Below, in pieces: positions 40,960-52,984 of a stretch of DNA of 64,000 nucleotides (positions are counted from its first letter, which is position 1; each line of letters opens with the position of its first letter). A model generated the notes under the pieces. The model saw only the letters and a program-made list of their open reading frames with translations. It ran no database searches and was not told where the DNA came from. A program made the translations under genes and the position numbers. The stretch comes from Brevundimonas subvibrioides ATCC 15264 (GTDB taxonomy: Bacteria > Pseudomonadota > Alphaproteobacteria > Caulobacterales > Caulobacteraceae), in assembly GCF_000144605.1 (NCBI RefSeq), contig NC_014375.1, forward strand, positions 1,550,001-1,614,000, given 5' to 3'.

Positions 40960-41030
40960 CGGCCGGGGTTTCCTTCGCAGGCTCGCGTCTCTAGGGTCCG
41001 CCGCTCATTTCCAGACCATCGAGGCCCGCC

Positions 41031-41243
41031 GTGAACACCGCAGACATGAAGCGCATCGAGACCCACCTGAAGCGCACATTCAATACGGGCGGGATCGTCG
41101 TGAAGCCCCGGCCCAAGGTGACCGATTCCGCCGAGGTCTATGTCGGTGACGAGTTCATCGGCGTCGTGTTCGACGACGAGGACGAGGACGGCAGCTTCAT
41201 GTTCGAGATGGCCATCCTGGCCGAGGACCTGCCCGCCGACTGA
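41031..41243 (+). CDS. DUF3126 family protein
   Basis: 70 residues, starting at GTG. The sequence RIETHLKRTFNTGGIVVKPR then AEVYVGDEFIGVVFDDEDED matches the small alphaproteobacterial DUF3126 family end to end. It is acidic, cytoplasmic and of unknown function. It is followed directly by a bidirectional terminator. Confidence 0.88.
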   Translation: MNTADMKRIETHLKRTFNTGGIVVKPRPKVTDSAEVYVGDEFIGVVFDDEDEDGSFMFEMAILAEDLPAD

Positions 41244-41267
41244 TCGGCCCGCCATCCACCAGACATG

Positions 41268-41301
41268 AAAACGCCGGGCAGCATGTGCTGCCCGGCGTTT
41301 C
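41268..41301. terminator. Bidirectional terminator between DUF3126 and the Ala/Lys-rich gene
   Basis: AAACGCCGGGCAGC (41269-41282) and GCTGCCCGGCGTTT (41287-41300) form a perfect 14-bp stem with an ATGT loop, flanked by As on one side and Ts on the other. It can end transcription of both converging genes. Confidence 0.9.
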
Positions 41302-41316
41302 GCATTTCAGACCCGA

Positions 41317-41955
41317 TCAGCGCTTGCCGAAGATCGCGTCGGCCAGGGTGTCGAAGAAGCCCTTCTTCTTTTCCGGGGCCTTGGGCGCGGGCGGCGTCAC
41401 CGGTGCCGAAGCGGTCGGCGCGGGGGTCACGGCAGGCTTGGCTGCAGGCGCGGGAGCGGGCGTGGGAGCCGTGGCCGGTTTGGCGGCGGCGGCGGCCGTC
41501 GAGGGCGCGGGCTTGGCGGCGGCGGGTTTGGACGCAGCGGCCTTGGGCGCGGTGGTCTTCGGAGCCGGAGTCTTTGCAGCGGTCTTGGGGGCAGCCTTGG
41601 CGGCCGGCGCTTTCACGGGGGCCTTGGCGGCGGGCTTGGTGGCGGCCTTGGGGGCGGGAGCCGAGGCCTTCGGGGCCGGAGCCTTCGCAGCCGGCTTGGC
41701 GGCGGGCGCCTTGGCGGCGGGGGCCTTGGCCGCGGGAGCCTTCGCCGCCGGTGCCTTTGCTGCGGCCTTCGGTGCCGGAGCCTTCGCCGCGGCGGTCTTC
41801 ACTGCGGGCGCCTTGGCCGGTTTTGCGGCGGTCGTCTTGACCGGAGCGGTTGCCTTTGCAGCGGTAGCGGTCTTCGCGGCGCTCGACTTCGGCGCCGGTT
41901 TAGGCTTGGAAGCGGCGGTCGCTTTCGGCGACGCAGTAGACGGTGACTTGGCCAT
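41317..41955 (-). CDS. Ala/Lys/Pro-rich histone H1-like protein
   Basis: 212 residues. Residues 1-185 are almost wholly Ala, Lys, Pro, Thr and Ser in AAKAP/APKAA-type pentad repeats, highly basic and disordered, like histone H1 tails and bacterial H1-like proteins. The last 17 residues are different, EKKKGFFDTLADAIFGKR, a probable amphipathic helix or interaction peptide. DNA or RNA compaction is a reasonable guess but unproven; the C-terminal peptide could instead target the membrane. It is divergent from prmA. A long frame opposite it is only a codon-bias shadow. Confidence 0.72.
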   Translation of the reverse strand: MAKSPSTASPKATAASKPKPAPKSSAAKTATAAKATAPVKTTAAKPAKAPAVKTAAAKAPAPKAAAKAPAAKAPAAKAPAAKAPAAKPAAKAPAPKASAPAPKAATKPAAKAPVKAPAAKAAPKTAAKTPAPKTTAPKAAASKPAAAKPAPSTAAAAAKPATAPTPAPAPAAKPAVTPAPTASAPVTPPAPKAPEKKKGFFDTLADAIFGKR

Positions 41956-42057
41956 GTATTCCCCGACCCCTCGGTTAGAACAATCGCGTCAGGAACGGGA
42001 GCGCCCAAACGCCTGTCTGGTTGTAACGATTCGCAATGATACCGGCGTTTGAGCACC

Positions 42058-42927
42058 ATGTCCTATAATCCCGTTCAAATCATCGCCCACGGCTCGCGCG
42101 TCGCTTGCGAAGCGGCGGCCGAGGACATCGACACCGACGTCATGCTGGAAGGCGCGACCTATTCCATCCTGGAAGAGGACGAGGACCGGGACGTCTGGCG
42201 CATCGACGCCTTCCCCACTTCCGAGGCCGAGGCCGACGGTCTGGTGGCGCGGCTGGCCCTGCACACCGGTGTGACGGTCAAGGTCGAGACCCTGGCGGAC
42301 GCCGACTGGCTGGCCATGTCGCTGTCGGGGCTGCCGCCGGTGCGGGCCGGCCGGTTCTTCGTCTACGGGGCGCACGACCAGGGGCGGGTGCCGCCCAATG
42401 CCGTGAACCTGAAGATCGACGCCGGCGCGGCGTTCGGGACAGGACACCACGGCACGACAGTCGGCTGTCTGGTCGCCTATGACGAGCTGCTGAAGCGCGA
42501 GCGGTTCGAGAAGGTGCTGGACGTCGGTTGCGGCACGGGCGTGCTGGCCATCGCGGCCGCCCGCACCGGCGCGGCCCTGGCCGTCGGGACCGATATCGAT
42601 GCGCCCTCGGTGCGGATCGCCAACGAGAACGCGAAGCTGAACCAGGCCCATGCCCGGTTCGTCCATGCGTCCGGCCTGAACGACGTCAAGGTCCGGGCGG
42701 GTGCGCCCTACGATCTAGTGTTCGCCAACATCCTGGCCCCGCCCCTGGTCGCCCTGTCGCAGGACATCAAGATGAGCCTGCGCATCGGCGGGGTGGCCAT
42801 CCTGTCGGGCCTGCTGCGCACGCAGGAGCGGCGGGTGTCGGCCGCCTATCTGTCGCGCGGGTTCCGGCTGGAGCGCCGCATCCACCGGGATGCCTGGAGC
42901 GCCCTGGTCCTGCGCCGGATGGGCTGA
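42058..42927 (+). CDS. prmA: Ribosomal protein L11 methyltransferase
   Basis: Methylates lysines and the N-terminus of ribosomal protein L11. 289 residues: an N-terminal L11-recognition domain, then the SAM domain with [32 protein letters not shown] and [13 protein letters not shown], all typical of PrmA. ATG 42058 is preferred over a TTG three codons upstream. The divergent gap to the Ala/Lys-rich gene holds an 8-bp inverted repeat (CAAACGCC 42006-42013 and GGCGTTTG 42044-42051). Confidence 0.93.
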   Translation: MSYNPVQIIAHGSRVACEAAAEDIDTDVMLEGATYSILEEDEDRDVWRIDAFPTSEAEADGLVARLALHTGVTVKVETLADADWLAMSLSGLPPVRAGRFFVYGAHDQGRVPPNAVNLKIDAGAAFGTGHHGTTVGCLVAYDELLKRERFEKVLDVGCGTGVLAIAAARTGAALAVGTDIDAPSVRIANENAKLNQAHARFVHASGLNDVKVRAGAPYDLVFANILAPPLVALSQDIKMSLRIGGVAILSGLLRTQERRVSAAYLSRGFRLERRIHRDAWSALVLRRMG

Positions 42928-42981
42928 GGCGGAACCGCGACAATGCGCCGCCGTTACGCTGGCTCAATGGAGGGACTTCCC

Positions 42982-43470
42982 GTGAGCCAGTACGACCCCG
43001 ACCCGAACCGCATTCCGCCCGAGCGGATCGTGGTGAGCGAGCCCGTCTATACGGAGACCGTCGTGGTGCGCCGCGAGTCCAGCACCGGCTGGTGGATCGC
43101 GGGCGGTCTGGCCGCCGTCGTCCTGATCGCCGTCTTCTGGATCCTGGCCAATCGCGGCACGACCGACGAGACGCAGGCGCAGCTGGCCCAGGCGCAGGCC
43201 GACGCCGCCGCCGCCCAGGCCCAGGCCGATCAGGCCGTTCTGCAAAACCAGATCAACGGCGCGCAGCAGAGCGTCGACATGGCGCGGATGGATGCCGCCC
43301 GCGCCCAGGCCGAGGCCATCCGCGCGACCAACGAGGCCCGGGCCGAACAGGCCCGCGCCGCCAGCCAGCCGCCCGTCATCATCGAGCGCCGCGTCGAAGT
43401 GCCCGTGTCTACGCCGGCCCCGTCGTCGCCCGACGTCGCCACCGTGACCCCGACCTCGCCCCAGCCCTGA
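42982..43470 (+). CDS. Single-span membrane protein with coiled coil
   Basis: 162 residues from a GTG at 42982, chosen because GGAGGG (42969-42974) is ideally spaced; ATGs further upstream lie in or before this signal. Layout: a cytoplasmic N-terminus, one helix (WWIAGGLAAVVLIAVFWIL, about residues 39-57), an Ala/Gln-rich coiled coil of about 65 residues (QAQLAQAQADAAAAQAQADQ...), and a Pro/Ser/Thr-rich tail. Function unknown; such proteins often scaffold envelope complexes. Confidence 0.72.
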   Translation: MSQYDPDPNRIPPERIVVSEPVYTETVVVRRESSTGWWIAGGLAAVVLIAVFWILANRGTTDETQAQLAQAQADAAAAQAQADQAVLQNQINGAQQSVDMARMDAARAQAEAIRATNEARAEQARAASQPPVIIERRVEVPVSTPAPSSPDVATVTPTSPQP

Positions 43471-43521
43471 CGCCGACGCGCCCTCTTTCCCGGATGGGGG
43501 AGGGGGCGCTATGCGTGCGGC

Positions 43522-45333
43522 ATGCGCCAGACCTTCGACGAAACCACCGATCCGTCCTTCGGAGCGGAACACCTTCCGCTCGTGCGCGCCGCGATGGCGC
43601 GTCAGGGGCTGGACGGGTTTCTGGTCCCGCACGAGGACGAGCATCAGAACGAATACCTGCCGGCGGCCAACGACCGGCTGGCCTGGGTGACCGGCTTCAC
43701 CGGCTCGGCGGGCGCGGGCGTGGTCCTGAAGGACCGGGCGGCGGTGTTCGCGGACGGTCGGTACACCGTTCAGGTCCGCGCCCAGGTCGATGCGGGGCAG
43801 TTCGAGATCCTCGACCTCGTCGAGGGTGGGGTGCCGGCCTATCTGGAGAAGATCCCCGACGGCATGGTGATCGGATACGATCCTCGCCTGCACAGTCCCG
43901 ATGCCCTCGCACGGCTGAAGCGCGCCTCGGCCAAAGCCGGTGCCACGCTGAAGCCCGTGGACCACAACCCGGTCGACGTCGCATGGGCCGAGGCGAGACC
44001 GGCCCAGCCGACGGCTCCCGTCGTGCCGCATGAGGATCGCTATGCGGGCGAGAGCAGCGCGTCCAAGCGCGCCCGGATCGGCGCGGCGATCGCCGAGGCC
44101 GGGGCCGAGGCCTGCGTCCTCACCGCCCCCTCGTCGATCGCCTGGCTGTTCAATGTGCGGGGTGGGGACGTAATCCGGTCGCCGCTGCCGCTCGCCCAGG
44201 CCATCGTGGCGGCCAATGGCACGGCGATGCTGTTCCTCGATCCCGCCAAGGTCACCAACGAATTGCCCGGCTGGCTGGGCGACGACGTGACCCTGATGAA
44301 CCCCGGCGAGCTGCCGCAGGCGCTGGAAGGCATGAAGGGCGTGCGTGTCCTGATCGATCCGGCCCAGTCATCGGCCTGGTATTTCGACCGGCTGGCCCTG
44401 GTCGGAGCCACGGTGGTCAAGGGGATGGATCCCTGCGCCCTGCCGCGCGCGGCCAAGAACCCGGTCGAGATCGAGGGATCGCGTCAGGCCCACATCCGCG
44501 ACGGCGCGGCGCTCGCCCGGTTTCTGCACTGGGTCGACACGGTCGCCCAGGTCGAGCTGCCCGACGAACGCCAGGTGGTCGAGGCGCTGGAGCGGTTTCG
44601 CGAGGAAACCGGGGCGCTGAAGGACCTCAGCTTCGACACCATCGCCGGGGTCGGGCCCAATGCGGCCCTGCCGCACTACAAGCCGGTGACGCGCACGATC
44701 CGCAGGATGGAGACGGGCTCGCTGCTGCTGGTGGACGGCGGCGGCCAGTATCTGGACGGCACGACCGACGTCACCCGGACCATGGCCATCGGCGAGCCCT
44801 CGGCCGATCAGCGGCGCATGTTCACCCTGGTGCTGAAGGGCCATATCGCCATGGCGACGGTGCGCTTTCCGGCGGGCACGACGGGCCACCAGCTGGACGC
44901 TCTGGCCCGCCTGCCGATGTGGATGGCGGGGCTGGACTACGACCACGGGACCGGCCACGGCGTGGGGAGCTATCTGGGGGTCCACGAAGGGCCGCAGAGG
45001 ATCGCCAAGGCGGTGAACAGCCAGCCCCTGCTGACCGGCATGATCCTGTCGAACGAGCCCGGCTACTATCGCGAGGGCCACTGGGGCATCCGGATCGAGA
45101 CCCTGCAGGTGGTCACGCCGCCCGAGGCCGTTCCGGGCGGCGAGCGGCCGATGCACGGGTTCGAACAGCTGACCTTCGCGCCGCTGGACCGGCGGCTGAT
45201 CGACGTCGCCCTGCTGACGGCGGACGAGCGGGCCTATGTCGATGCCTATCATGCGGAGACGCTGGCGAAGGTGGGGCCGCTGCTGGACGGTGTGGTTCTG
45301 GCCTGGCTGGAGCGGCAGTGCGCGCCGCTCTGA
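43522..45333 (+). CDS. Xaa-Pro aminopeptidase (M24B family)
   Basis: Removes an N-terminal residue before proline. 603 residues, the long form with two creatinase-like N-terminal domains and the C-terminal pita-bread metallopeptidase. Metal ligands are visible: the two aspartates in DGGGQYLDGTTDVTR, the histidine in HGTGHGVGSY, and glutamates in LSNEPGYY and GFEQLTF. Two Mn2+ or Zn2+ ions are expected. No signal peptide, so cytoplasmic. Confidence 0.94.
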   Translation: MRQTFDETTDPSFGAEHLPLVRAAMARQGLDGFLVPHEDEHQNEYLPAANDRLAWVTGFTGSAGAGVVLKDRAAVFADGRYTVQVRAQVDAGQFEILDLVEGGVPAYLEKIPDGMVIGYDPRLHSPDALARLKRASAKAGATLKPVDHNPVDVAWAEARPAQPTAPVVPHEDRYAGESSASKRARIGAAIAEAGAEACVLTAPSSIAWLFNVRGGDVIRSPLPLAQAIVAANGTAMLFLDPAKVTNELPGWLGDDVTLMNPGELPQALEGMKGVRVLIDPAQSSAWYFDRLALVGATVVKGMDPCALPRAAKNPVEIEGSRQAHIRDGAALARFLHWVDTVAQVELPDERQVVEALERFREETGALKDLSFDTIAGVGPNAALPHYKPVTRTIRRMETGSLLLVDGGGQYLDGTTDVTRTMAIGEPSADQRRMFTLVLKGHIAMATVRFPAGTTGHQLDALARLPMWMAGLDYDHGTGHGVGSYLGVHEGPQRIAKAVNSQPLLTGMILSNEPGYYREGHWGIRIETLQVVTPPEAVPGGERPMHGFEQLTFAPLDRRLIDVALLTADERAYVDAYHAETLAKVGPLLDGVVLAWLERQCAPL

Positions 45334-45396
45334 GGGGGTTGCGGATCGGGGGGTGAGACCCGACCTTTCGGCCTCAACAACCCCGGAGCATGCCCC

Positions 45397-46384
<988 letters not shown>

Positions 46385-46386
<2 letters not shown>

Positions 46387-46446
46387 AGCTTGATCGTTTG
46401 AGGAGGACCCACTGCGTGGGTCCGCCGAAAGCGTGAATCAAGCTCT
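46385..46446. repeat. Nested palindromic repeat element
   Basis: Outer arms AGAGCTTGAT (46385-46394) and ATCAAGCTCT (46437-46446) enclose an inner hairpin GGACCCA/TGGGTCC (46405-46411 and 46417-46423). The nested, perfect symmetry over 62 bases, starting at the aldo/keto reductase stop codon, looks like a dispersed intergenic repeat unit. No T run. Confidence 0.65.
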
Positions 46447-46489
46447 GGCTGACCTCCTGGTCCGCGCGGCCGACGGAGCCGACCTGGAC

Positions 46490-46915
46490 CTAGCGCACGC
46501 GGGTCCAGGTCTGGTTGCGGCACAGGGGCGCGACCACGCAGCCGCGCAGGTTCAGGGTGTTGGGGTTGGTCAGGGTGATGGTGCCGCGATAGGTGCGGCC
46601 GTCCTCGGGATTGTAGACCTGACCGCCGCGCCATTCGGTCGGCCCGCCCGTGAAGCCGCTCAGCAGCTGGACGTTGCGGATCGTGCGGGTCCGCAGGGCG
46701 CGGTTGGAGTTGTTCTCGTCCAGCAGGCCGGGGTTGCTGCGGATATTGTTGGACGTCACCAGGGTCCCGCACAGCGCCTGGCCGCAGCGGGCGATCCGGA
46801 CCTGGCCGCCGTTGGTCGGGGTCTGCCACAGGCCGGTCGGGTCGGTGCTCTGGGCCATGGCGGGGGCGGCGAGCGTGGACATCGCGAGCGCGGCGAGGGC
46901 GAGGGGACGGATCAT
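46490..46915 (-). CDS. DUF2147 family secreted protein
   Basis: 141 residues. Signal peptide MIRPLALAALAMSTLAAPAM ending AMAQ, then the DUF2147 pattern: GLWQTPTNGGQVRIARCGQA, LCGTLVT, WRGGQVYNPEDGRTYRGTI and LRGCVVAPLCRNQTWTRV. Four cysteines may form disulfides in the periplasm. The family's role is unknown; some members are found beside lipid or envelope genes. Confidence 0.9.
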   Translation of the reverse strand: MIRPLALAALAMSTLAAPAMAQSTDPTGLWQTPTNGGQVRIARCGQALCGTLVTSNNIRSNPGLLDENNSNRALRTRTIRNVQLLSGFTGGPTEWRGGQVYNPEDGRTYRGTITLTNPNTLNLRGCVVAPLCRNQTWTRVR

Positions 46916-46980
46916 TCTGGGTACTCCGGATACTGGTGCAGGCAGGTTGGACGCGGATCAGGCGGTTTTCGTGGCGCAGG

Positions 46981-49353
<2,373 letters not shown>

Positions 49354-49411
49354 TTAATCTGACGCGCCACCCGCCGACGTCTATGCCGGTGAGGACCTTT
49401 CAGGAGACCCC

Positions 49412-50377
49412 ATGTCCCGTTCGTTCCGCTTCCTGGCCCTGACCACCGCCGCCGTCCTGCTGTCGTCCTGCGCCGCCATGACCGACGCGGAGGTGCCGGC
49501 CGCAGCCGCACCGGTGGCCGGCACGCCCTCCTACGACCAGCTTCTGGCCGACGTCCGCATCCTGTCGGCCGACGACATGGAGGGACGCGACACCGGAACC
49601 GCCGGAGGGGAGCGGGCGCGGGCCTATATCGTCGCGCGGCTGGAATCCCTCGGCATCGCCGCCCCGCCGGTGGGCCGGCTTCAGCCTTGGACCCTGGACG
49701 GCCGCACGCGCCAGGGGCCCAAGACCTACAACGGAATCAACATCCTGGGTCTGGTCGAGGGCACGCGGGTGCCGGACCGCTACATCGTCATCACCGCGCA
49801 CTACGACCACGTGGGGATCAGCGAAGGCCAGATCTACAACGGAGCCGACGACAACGCCTCGGGCGTCGCCACCATGCTGGAGATCGCCGCCCGGCTGAAG
49901 GACGCGCCGCCCGAGCACAGCGTGATCTTCGTCGCCTTCGACGGCGAGGAGCACGGCCTGCTGGGGGCCAAGCATTTCGTCCAGGCCCCGCCCGTGCCGC
50001 TGTCGTCGATCGCGCTGAACCTGAACTTCGACATGACATCGCGAGCCGAGACCGACGGCCATCTGTGGGTCACCGGCACCTATCAGAACCCGACCTTCCG
50101 GCCGATCCTCGAGACCGTTCCCGCGGACGGATCCGTGTCGCTGGCGTTCGGCAAGGACACGCCGCAGGACACGGGCGAGAACAACTGGGTCCAGGCCTCC
50201 GACCACGGGCCCTTCTTCACGGCCGGCGTGCCGTTCCTGTACCTGGGCGTCGACTACCACCCCGACTATCACCGCCCGTCGGACGATTTCGAGCGGATCA
50301 CACCCGCAGTCTTCGCCAGCGCGACGGAACTGTCGGTTTCCGCCTTCCGGGCCCTGGACCGTTCGCTCGACCGGTAG
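49412..50377 (+). CDS. M28 family zinc metallopeptidase, lipoprotein
   Basis: 321 residues. The signal has a lipobox (AAVLLSSCAAM), so it is envelope-anchored. The M28 peptidase core shows metal ligands: HYDHVG, NGADDNASGVATMLE (Asp), FDGEEHGLLGAKHF (Glu pair), NLNFDM and a late histidine in YHPDYHRPSDDFE. It probably acts as an aminopeptidase on peptides in the periplasm. Monocistronic. Confidence 0.92.
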   Translation: MSRSFRFLALTTAAVLLSSCAAMTDAEVPAAAAPVAGTPSYDQLLADVRILSADDMEGRDTGTAGGERARAYIVARLESLGIAAPPVGRLQPWTLDGRTRQGPKTYNGINILGLVEGTRVPDRYIVITAHYDHVGISEGQIYNGADDNASGVATMLEIAARLKDAPPEHSVIFVAFDGEEHGLLGAKHFVQAPPVPLSSIALNLNFDMTSRAETDGHLWVTGTYQNPTFRPILETVPADGSVSLAFGKDTPQDTGENNWVQASDHGPFFTAGVPFLYLGVDYHPDYHRPSDDFERITPAVFASATELSVSAFRALDRSLDR

Positions 50378-50461
50378 CGCAGGCGATTTTCAGTCGCAAA
50401 GATAGCGCTTGCGCGCGGTCACGCTTTGGCGTTCTCGTCCGGAAAGTGACCGGGACGTGAC

Positions 50462-51091
50462 ATGACTGTGACGACGACCAACGCCTTCGATCTGCAGCGA
50501 ATCCAGCTGATCCGGAAGTGGGTTCTCGGAATCGCCCTGCTCGCGGCAGTCGCGCTGGCCTTCGTCTCGTCCTCGCCGTGGGTGGGTGAGCCGCTCTCCG
50601 AAGGCATCGAATCGGTCGGCCTGGGGGCCATCGTCATCAGCATCGTCGGTCGGGCTTGGTGCTCGCTCTATATCGGCGGGCGAAAGAAGGCCGAGATCGT
50701 CTCGACCGGCCCCTATTCGATCAGCCGTAACCCGCTTTACGTCTTCAGCTATTTCGGGGCCTTCGGCGTCGGGGCCCAGACGGGCAGCTTCAGCATGGGC
50801 GTGCTGTTCGTGGTGATCGCCGTGGCGGTGTTCCACTTCACCATCCGCCAGGAGGAGGCCTGGCTGACGGCCGAGTTCGGCGAGCCTTACAAGGCCTATA
50901 TGGCGCGCACGCCGCGCTGCGGCCCCGCCTTCAGCAAATGGCAGGACAACGCGGAGCTGACCGTGCGGCCCCAGTTCTTCCTGACCACGATCCGCGACGG
51001 ACTGGTCTTCCTGCTGGCCGTGCCGATCTTCGAGGGCGTCGACTGGGCCCAGGCGCAAGGCTGGCTGCCGGTCCTGATCCATCTGCCCTGA
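50462..51091 (+). CDS. Isoprenylcysteine carboxyl methyltransferase-like membrane protein
   Basis: 209 residues with about five membrane helices. The conserved C-terminal catalytic region of ICMT/PEMT-type methyltransferases is present: STGPYSISRNPLYVFSYFG (SAM-binding R-x-P) and FHFTIRQEEAWLTAEFGEPY (E-E). Bacterial members methylate unknown small or lipid substrates. The gene has a short gap from the M28 peptidase gene upstream, but no clear functional link. Confidence 0.88.
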   Translation: MTVTTTNAFDLQRIQLIRKWVLGIALLAAVALAFVSSSPWVGEPLSEGIESVGLGAIVISIVGRAWCSLYIGGRKKAEIVSTGPYSISRNPLYVFSYFGAFGVGAQTGSFSMGVLFVVIAVAVFHFTIRQEEAWLTAEFGEPYKAYMARTPRCGPAFSKWQDNAELTVRPQFFLTTIRDGLVFLLAVPIFEGVDWAQAQGWLPVLIHLP

Positions 51092-51155
51092 GCGGTCGGT
51101 GCGCCGGACGGCCGTATCGGGGTATGATCCCGCGAAAGCCTGTTCAGGAGACACC

Positions 51156-51698
51156 ATGCGCCCCCTCATCGTCGCCGTGGCCGCGAGCCTCCTCGTCGCC
51201 GCCTGTGATCTGTCGCCACCCGCACAGCCGAAGGCCGGCCCTGCGGCCGAGGCCACGTCGAATACTGCGCGGGCAGGTGCCTTCGCCCACAGCCAGACCG
51301 GCGACCTGTCCGGCTACTATCTTCCGGGGGCCCAGGTGGGGCCGGACGATTTCCAGCTGACGACCGTCTTCGTCGGCCAGGAACCCGAGTTCCGGGACTG
51401 GGAAGACGGCAAGCGCAGCGCGACCTTCGCGCCCGTGATGCTGGAGTTCCTGGTTCCCGGCGAACAGACCGAGCGGGTCCTGCCAGAAAGCTATTCGGTC
51501 AGCGACGGCCGGGTCCGCATGACGGGCACCAGTCCCGAGCATGGACGCGTGACCTTCGATGCGCGGCTGGATCAGGGGGCGCTGTCGACGGCGCGTCGAA
51601 ACCTGGGGGAGGGCGAAGCCTCCGCCATGACCGCCGCCGTCACCATCGACGGGCGCAGCTATACGGGCGTGAAGTTCGCCTGGTCCGGCGGGGACTGA
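51156..51698 (+). CDS. Hypothetical lipoprotein
   Basis: 180 residues. MRPLIVAVAASLLVAACDLS has a lipobox (LVAAC), so it should be lipidated; Asp follows the Cys, which in E. coli retains lipoproteins in the inner membrane. The mature part has a Pro/Ala linker and a beta-rich C-terminal domain (FAPVMLEFLV, YTGVKFAWSGGD). CAGGAG is spaced before ATG 51156; the ATG 19 codons upstream is rejected because it precedes the signal. Family unknown. Confidence 0.75.
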   Translation: MRPLIVAVAASLLVAACDLSPPAQPKAGPAAEATSNTARAGAFAHSQTGDLSGYYLPGAQVGPDDFQLTTVFVGQEPEFRDWEDGKRSATFAPVMLEFLVPGEQTERVLPESYSVSDGRVRMTGTSPEHGRVTFDARLDQGALSTARRNLGEGEASAMTAAVTIDGRSYTGVKFAWSGGD

Positions 51699-51702
51699 CG
51701 AA

Positions 51703-51727
51703 AAAGGCGGCCCGGGGGGCCGCCTTT
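51703..51727. terminator. Bidirectional terminator
   Basis: AAAGGCGGCC (51703-51712) pairs perfectly with GGCCGCCTTT (51718-51727) around CGGGG. It lies between the converging lipoprotein and cyclophilin genes and has A and T tracts on the two flanks. Confidence 0.88.
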
Positions 51728-51736
51728 CCAGTCGTT

Positions 51737-52186
51737 CTAGTTGACCGTCGCCTTGACGATCTTGCCCGGGTTGCGGGGCGGTTCGCCCTTGGGCAGGGCG
51801 TCGACGTGATCCATGCCTTCGATCACCTCGCCCCAGACGGTGTACTGGCCGTCGAGGAAGGTCGCGTCGTCGAAGACGATGAAGAACTGGCTGTTGGCCG
51901 TGTCCGGCTGGTTCGTGCGGGCCATCGAGCAGATGCCGCGCACGTGCGGCTCGTTCGAGAACTCGGCCTTCAGGTTCGGCTTCTTGGAGCCCGAGGTGCC
52001 CGTGCCGGTCGGATCGCCGCCCTGGGCCATGAAGCCGGGAATGACGCGGTGGAAGACCACGCCGTCATAGAAGCCTTCGGACGCCAGCTCGGTGATGCGG
52101 GCCACGTGGCCGGGGGCCAGGTCGGGCCGCAGCTTGATGACGACGTCGCCGGTCTCGAGGGTAAGGGTCAGGGTCTGGTCGGCCAT
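51737..52186 (-). CDS. Cyclophilin-type peptidyl-prolyl cis-trans isomerase
   Basis: 149 residues, cytoplasmic (no signal peptide). Core motifs: VIKLRPDLAPGHVARITELA, FYDGVVFHRVIPGFMAQGGDP, and NSQFFIVFDDATFLDGQYTV. It catalyses proline isomerisation during folding. The start MADQTLTL has GGAG seven bases upstream; the frame extends four codons further to an upstream ATG, less likely. Confidence 0.94.
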   Translation of the reverse strand: MADQTLTLTLETGDVVIKLRPDLAPGHVARITELASEGFYDGVVFHRVIPGFMAQGGDPTGTGTSGSKKPNLKAEFSNEPHVRGICSMARTNQPDTANSQFFIVFDDATFLDGQYTVWGEVIEGMDHVDALPKGEPPRNPGKIVKATVN

Positions 52187-52254
52187 CGGGCGCTCCATGG
52201 AGGTAAAGTCGGGGGGTCATAGCCCCTGAGGGCCGTCGGCGCTATGTGGGGGCG

Positions 52255-52977
52255 ATGAGTGATGATGAAAAGCCCGCGTCCGCCCCGCAAGAGCGTCGCC
52301 GCATGGTCAAACCGCCGACGGGCGGGACCGCGGCTGGCCGCGGCATGGGCGGAAAGATCAAGACGGCCGAGAAGAAGTCCATCTCGTCCATCGAATGGAT
52401 CAAGCGCCAGCTGGCCGATCCGTGGTCCGAAAAGGCGCGCGCCGAGGGCTGGCGCAGCCGCGCGGCCTTCAAGTTCAGCGAGATCGACGACCGCTTTCAT
52501 CTGGTGAAGCGGGGCTCCCGCGTCATCGACCTGGGCGCGGCCCCGGGCGGCTGGGTGCAGGTGTGCGTCAACCGGGGCGCGGCCTCCGTCGTCGGCGTCG
52601 ACCTGCTGCCGATCGAGCCGATTCCCGGATCGACGCTGATCCAGGCCGACTTCACCGATCCGGGGGTGGACCAACAACTGATCGACCTGCTGGGCGGTCC
52701 GCCCGATCTCGTCCTGTCCGACATGGCGCACAACACCGTCGGCCACCGCCAGACGGACCACCTGAAGATCATCGCCCTGATCGAGGTCGCGTCCGACTTC
52801 GCCATCCGCACGCTGCGGCCCGGCGGGCATTTCGTGACCAAGAACTTCCAGGGCGGCGACGCCGGGCGCGTGCTGGCCGAGCTGCGGGCGGCGTTCCAGG
52901 AGGTGAAATACGTCAAGCCCGCCGCCAGCCGCAAAGGCTCGTCGGAGGTCTATCTGGTGGCGCTAAACCGCAAATAG
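52255..52977 (+). CDS. rlmE: 23S rRNA (uridine-2'-O-)-methyltransferase RlmE
   Basis: Methylates the 2'-OH of U2552 in the A-loop of 23S rRNA (FtsJ/RrmJ). 240 residues: a Lys/Arg-rich start, then RSRAAFKFSEIDDRFHLVK with the first catalytic Lys, VIDLGAAPGGWVQV (SAM), LVLSDMAHNTVGH (catalytic Asp), FVTKNFQGGD (Lys) and ASRKGSSEVYLVA (Glu). ATG 52255 is chosen over GTG 52246. An unusual Lys-rich tail of 45 residues lies before the domain. Confidence 0.95.
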   Translation: MSDDEKPASAPQERRRMVKPPTGGTAAGRGMGGKIKTAEKKSISSIEWIKRQLADPWSEKARAEGWRSRAAFKFSEIDDRFHLVKRGSRVIDLGAAPGGWVQVCVNRGAASVVGVDLLPIEPIPGSTLIQADFTDPGVDQQLIDLLGGPPDLVLSDMAHNTVGHRQTDHLKIIALIEVASDFAIRTLRPGGHFVTKNFQGGDAGRVLAELRAAFQEVKYVKPAASRKGSSEVYLVALNRK

Positions 52978-52984
52978 GCGGTGA

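Noticed and set aside
41285..42052. Ala/Gly-rich frame opposite the histone-like gene
   Set aside because: It arises because the reverse of Ala/Lys/Pro codons is also open; the minus-strand gene has a normal start and a unique non-repetitive tail.
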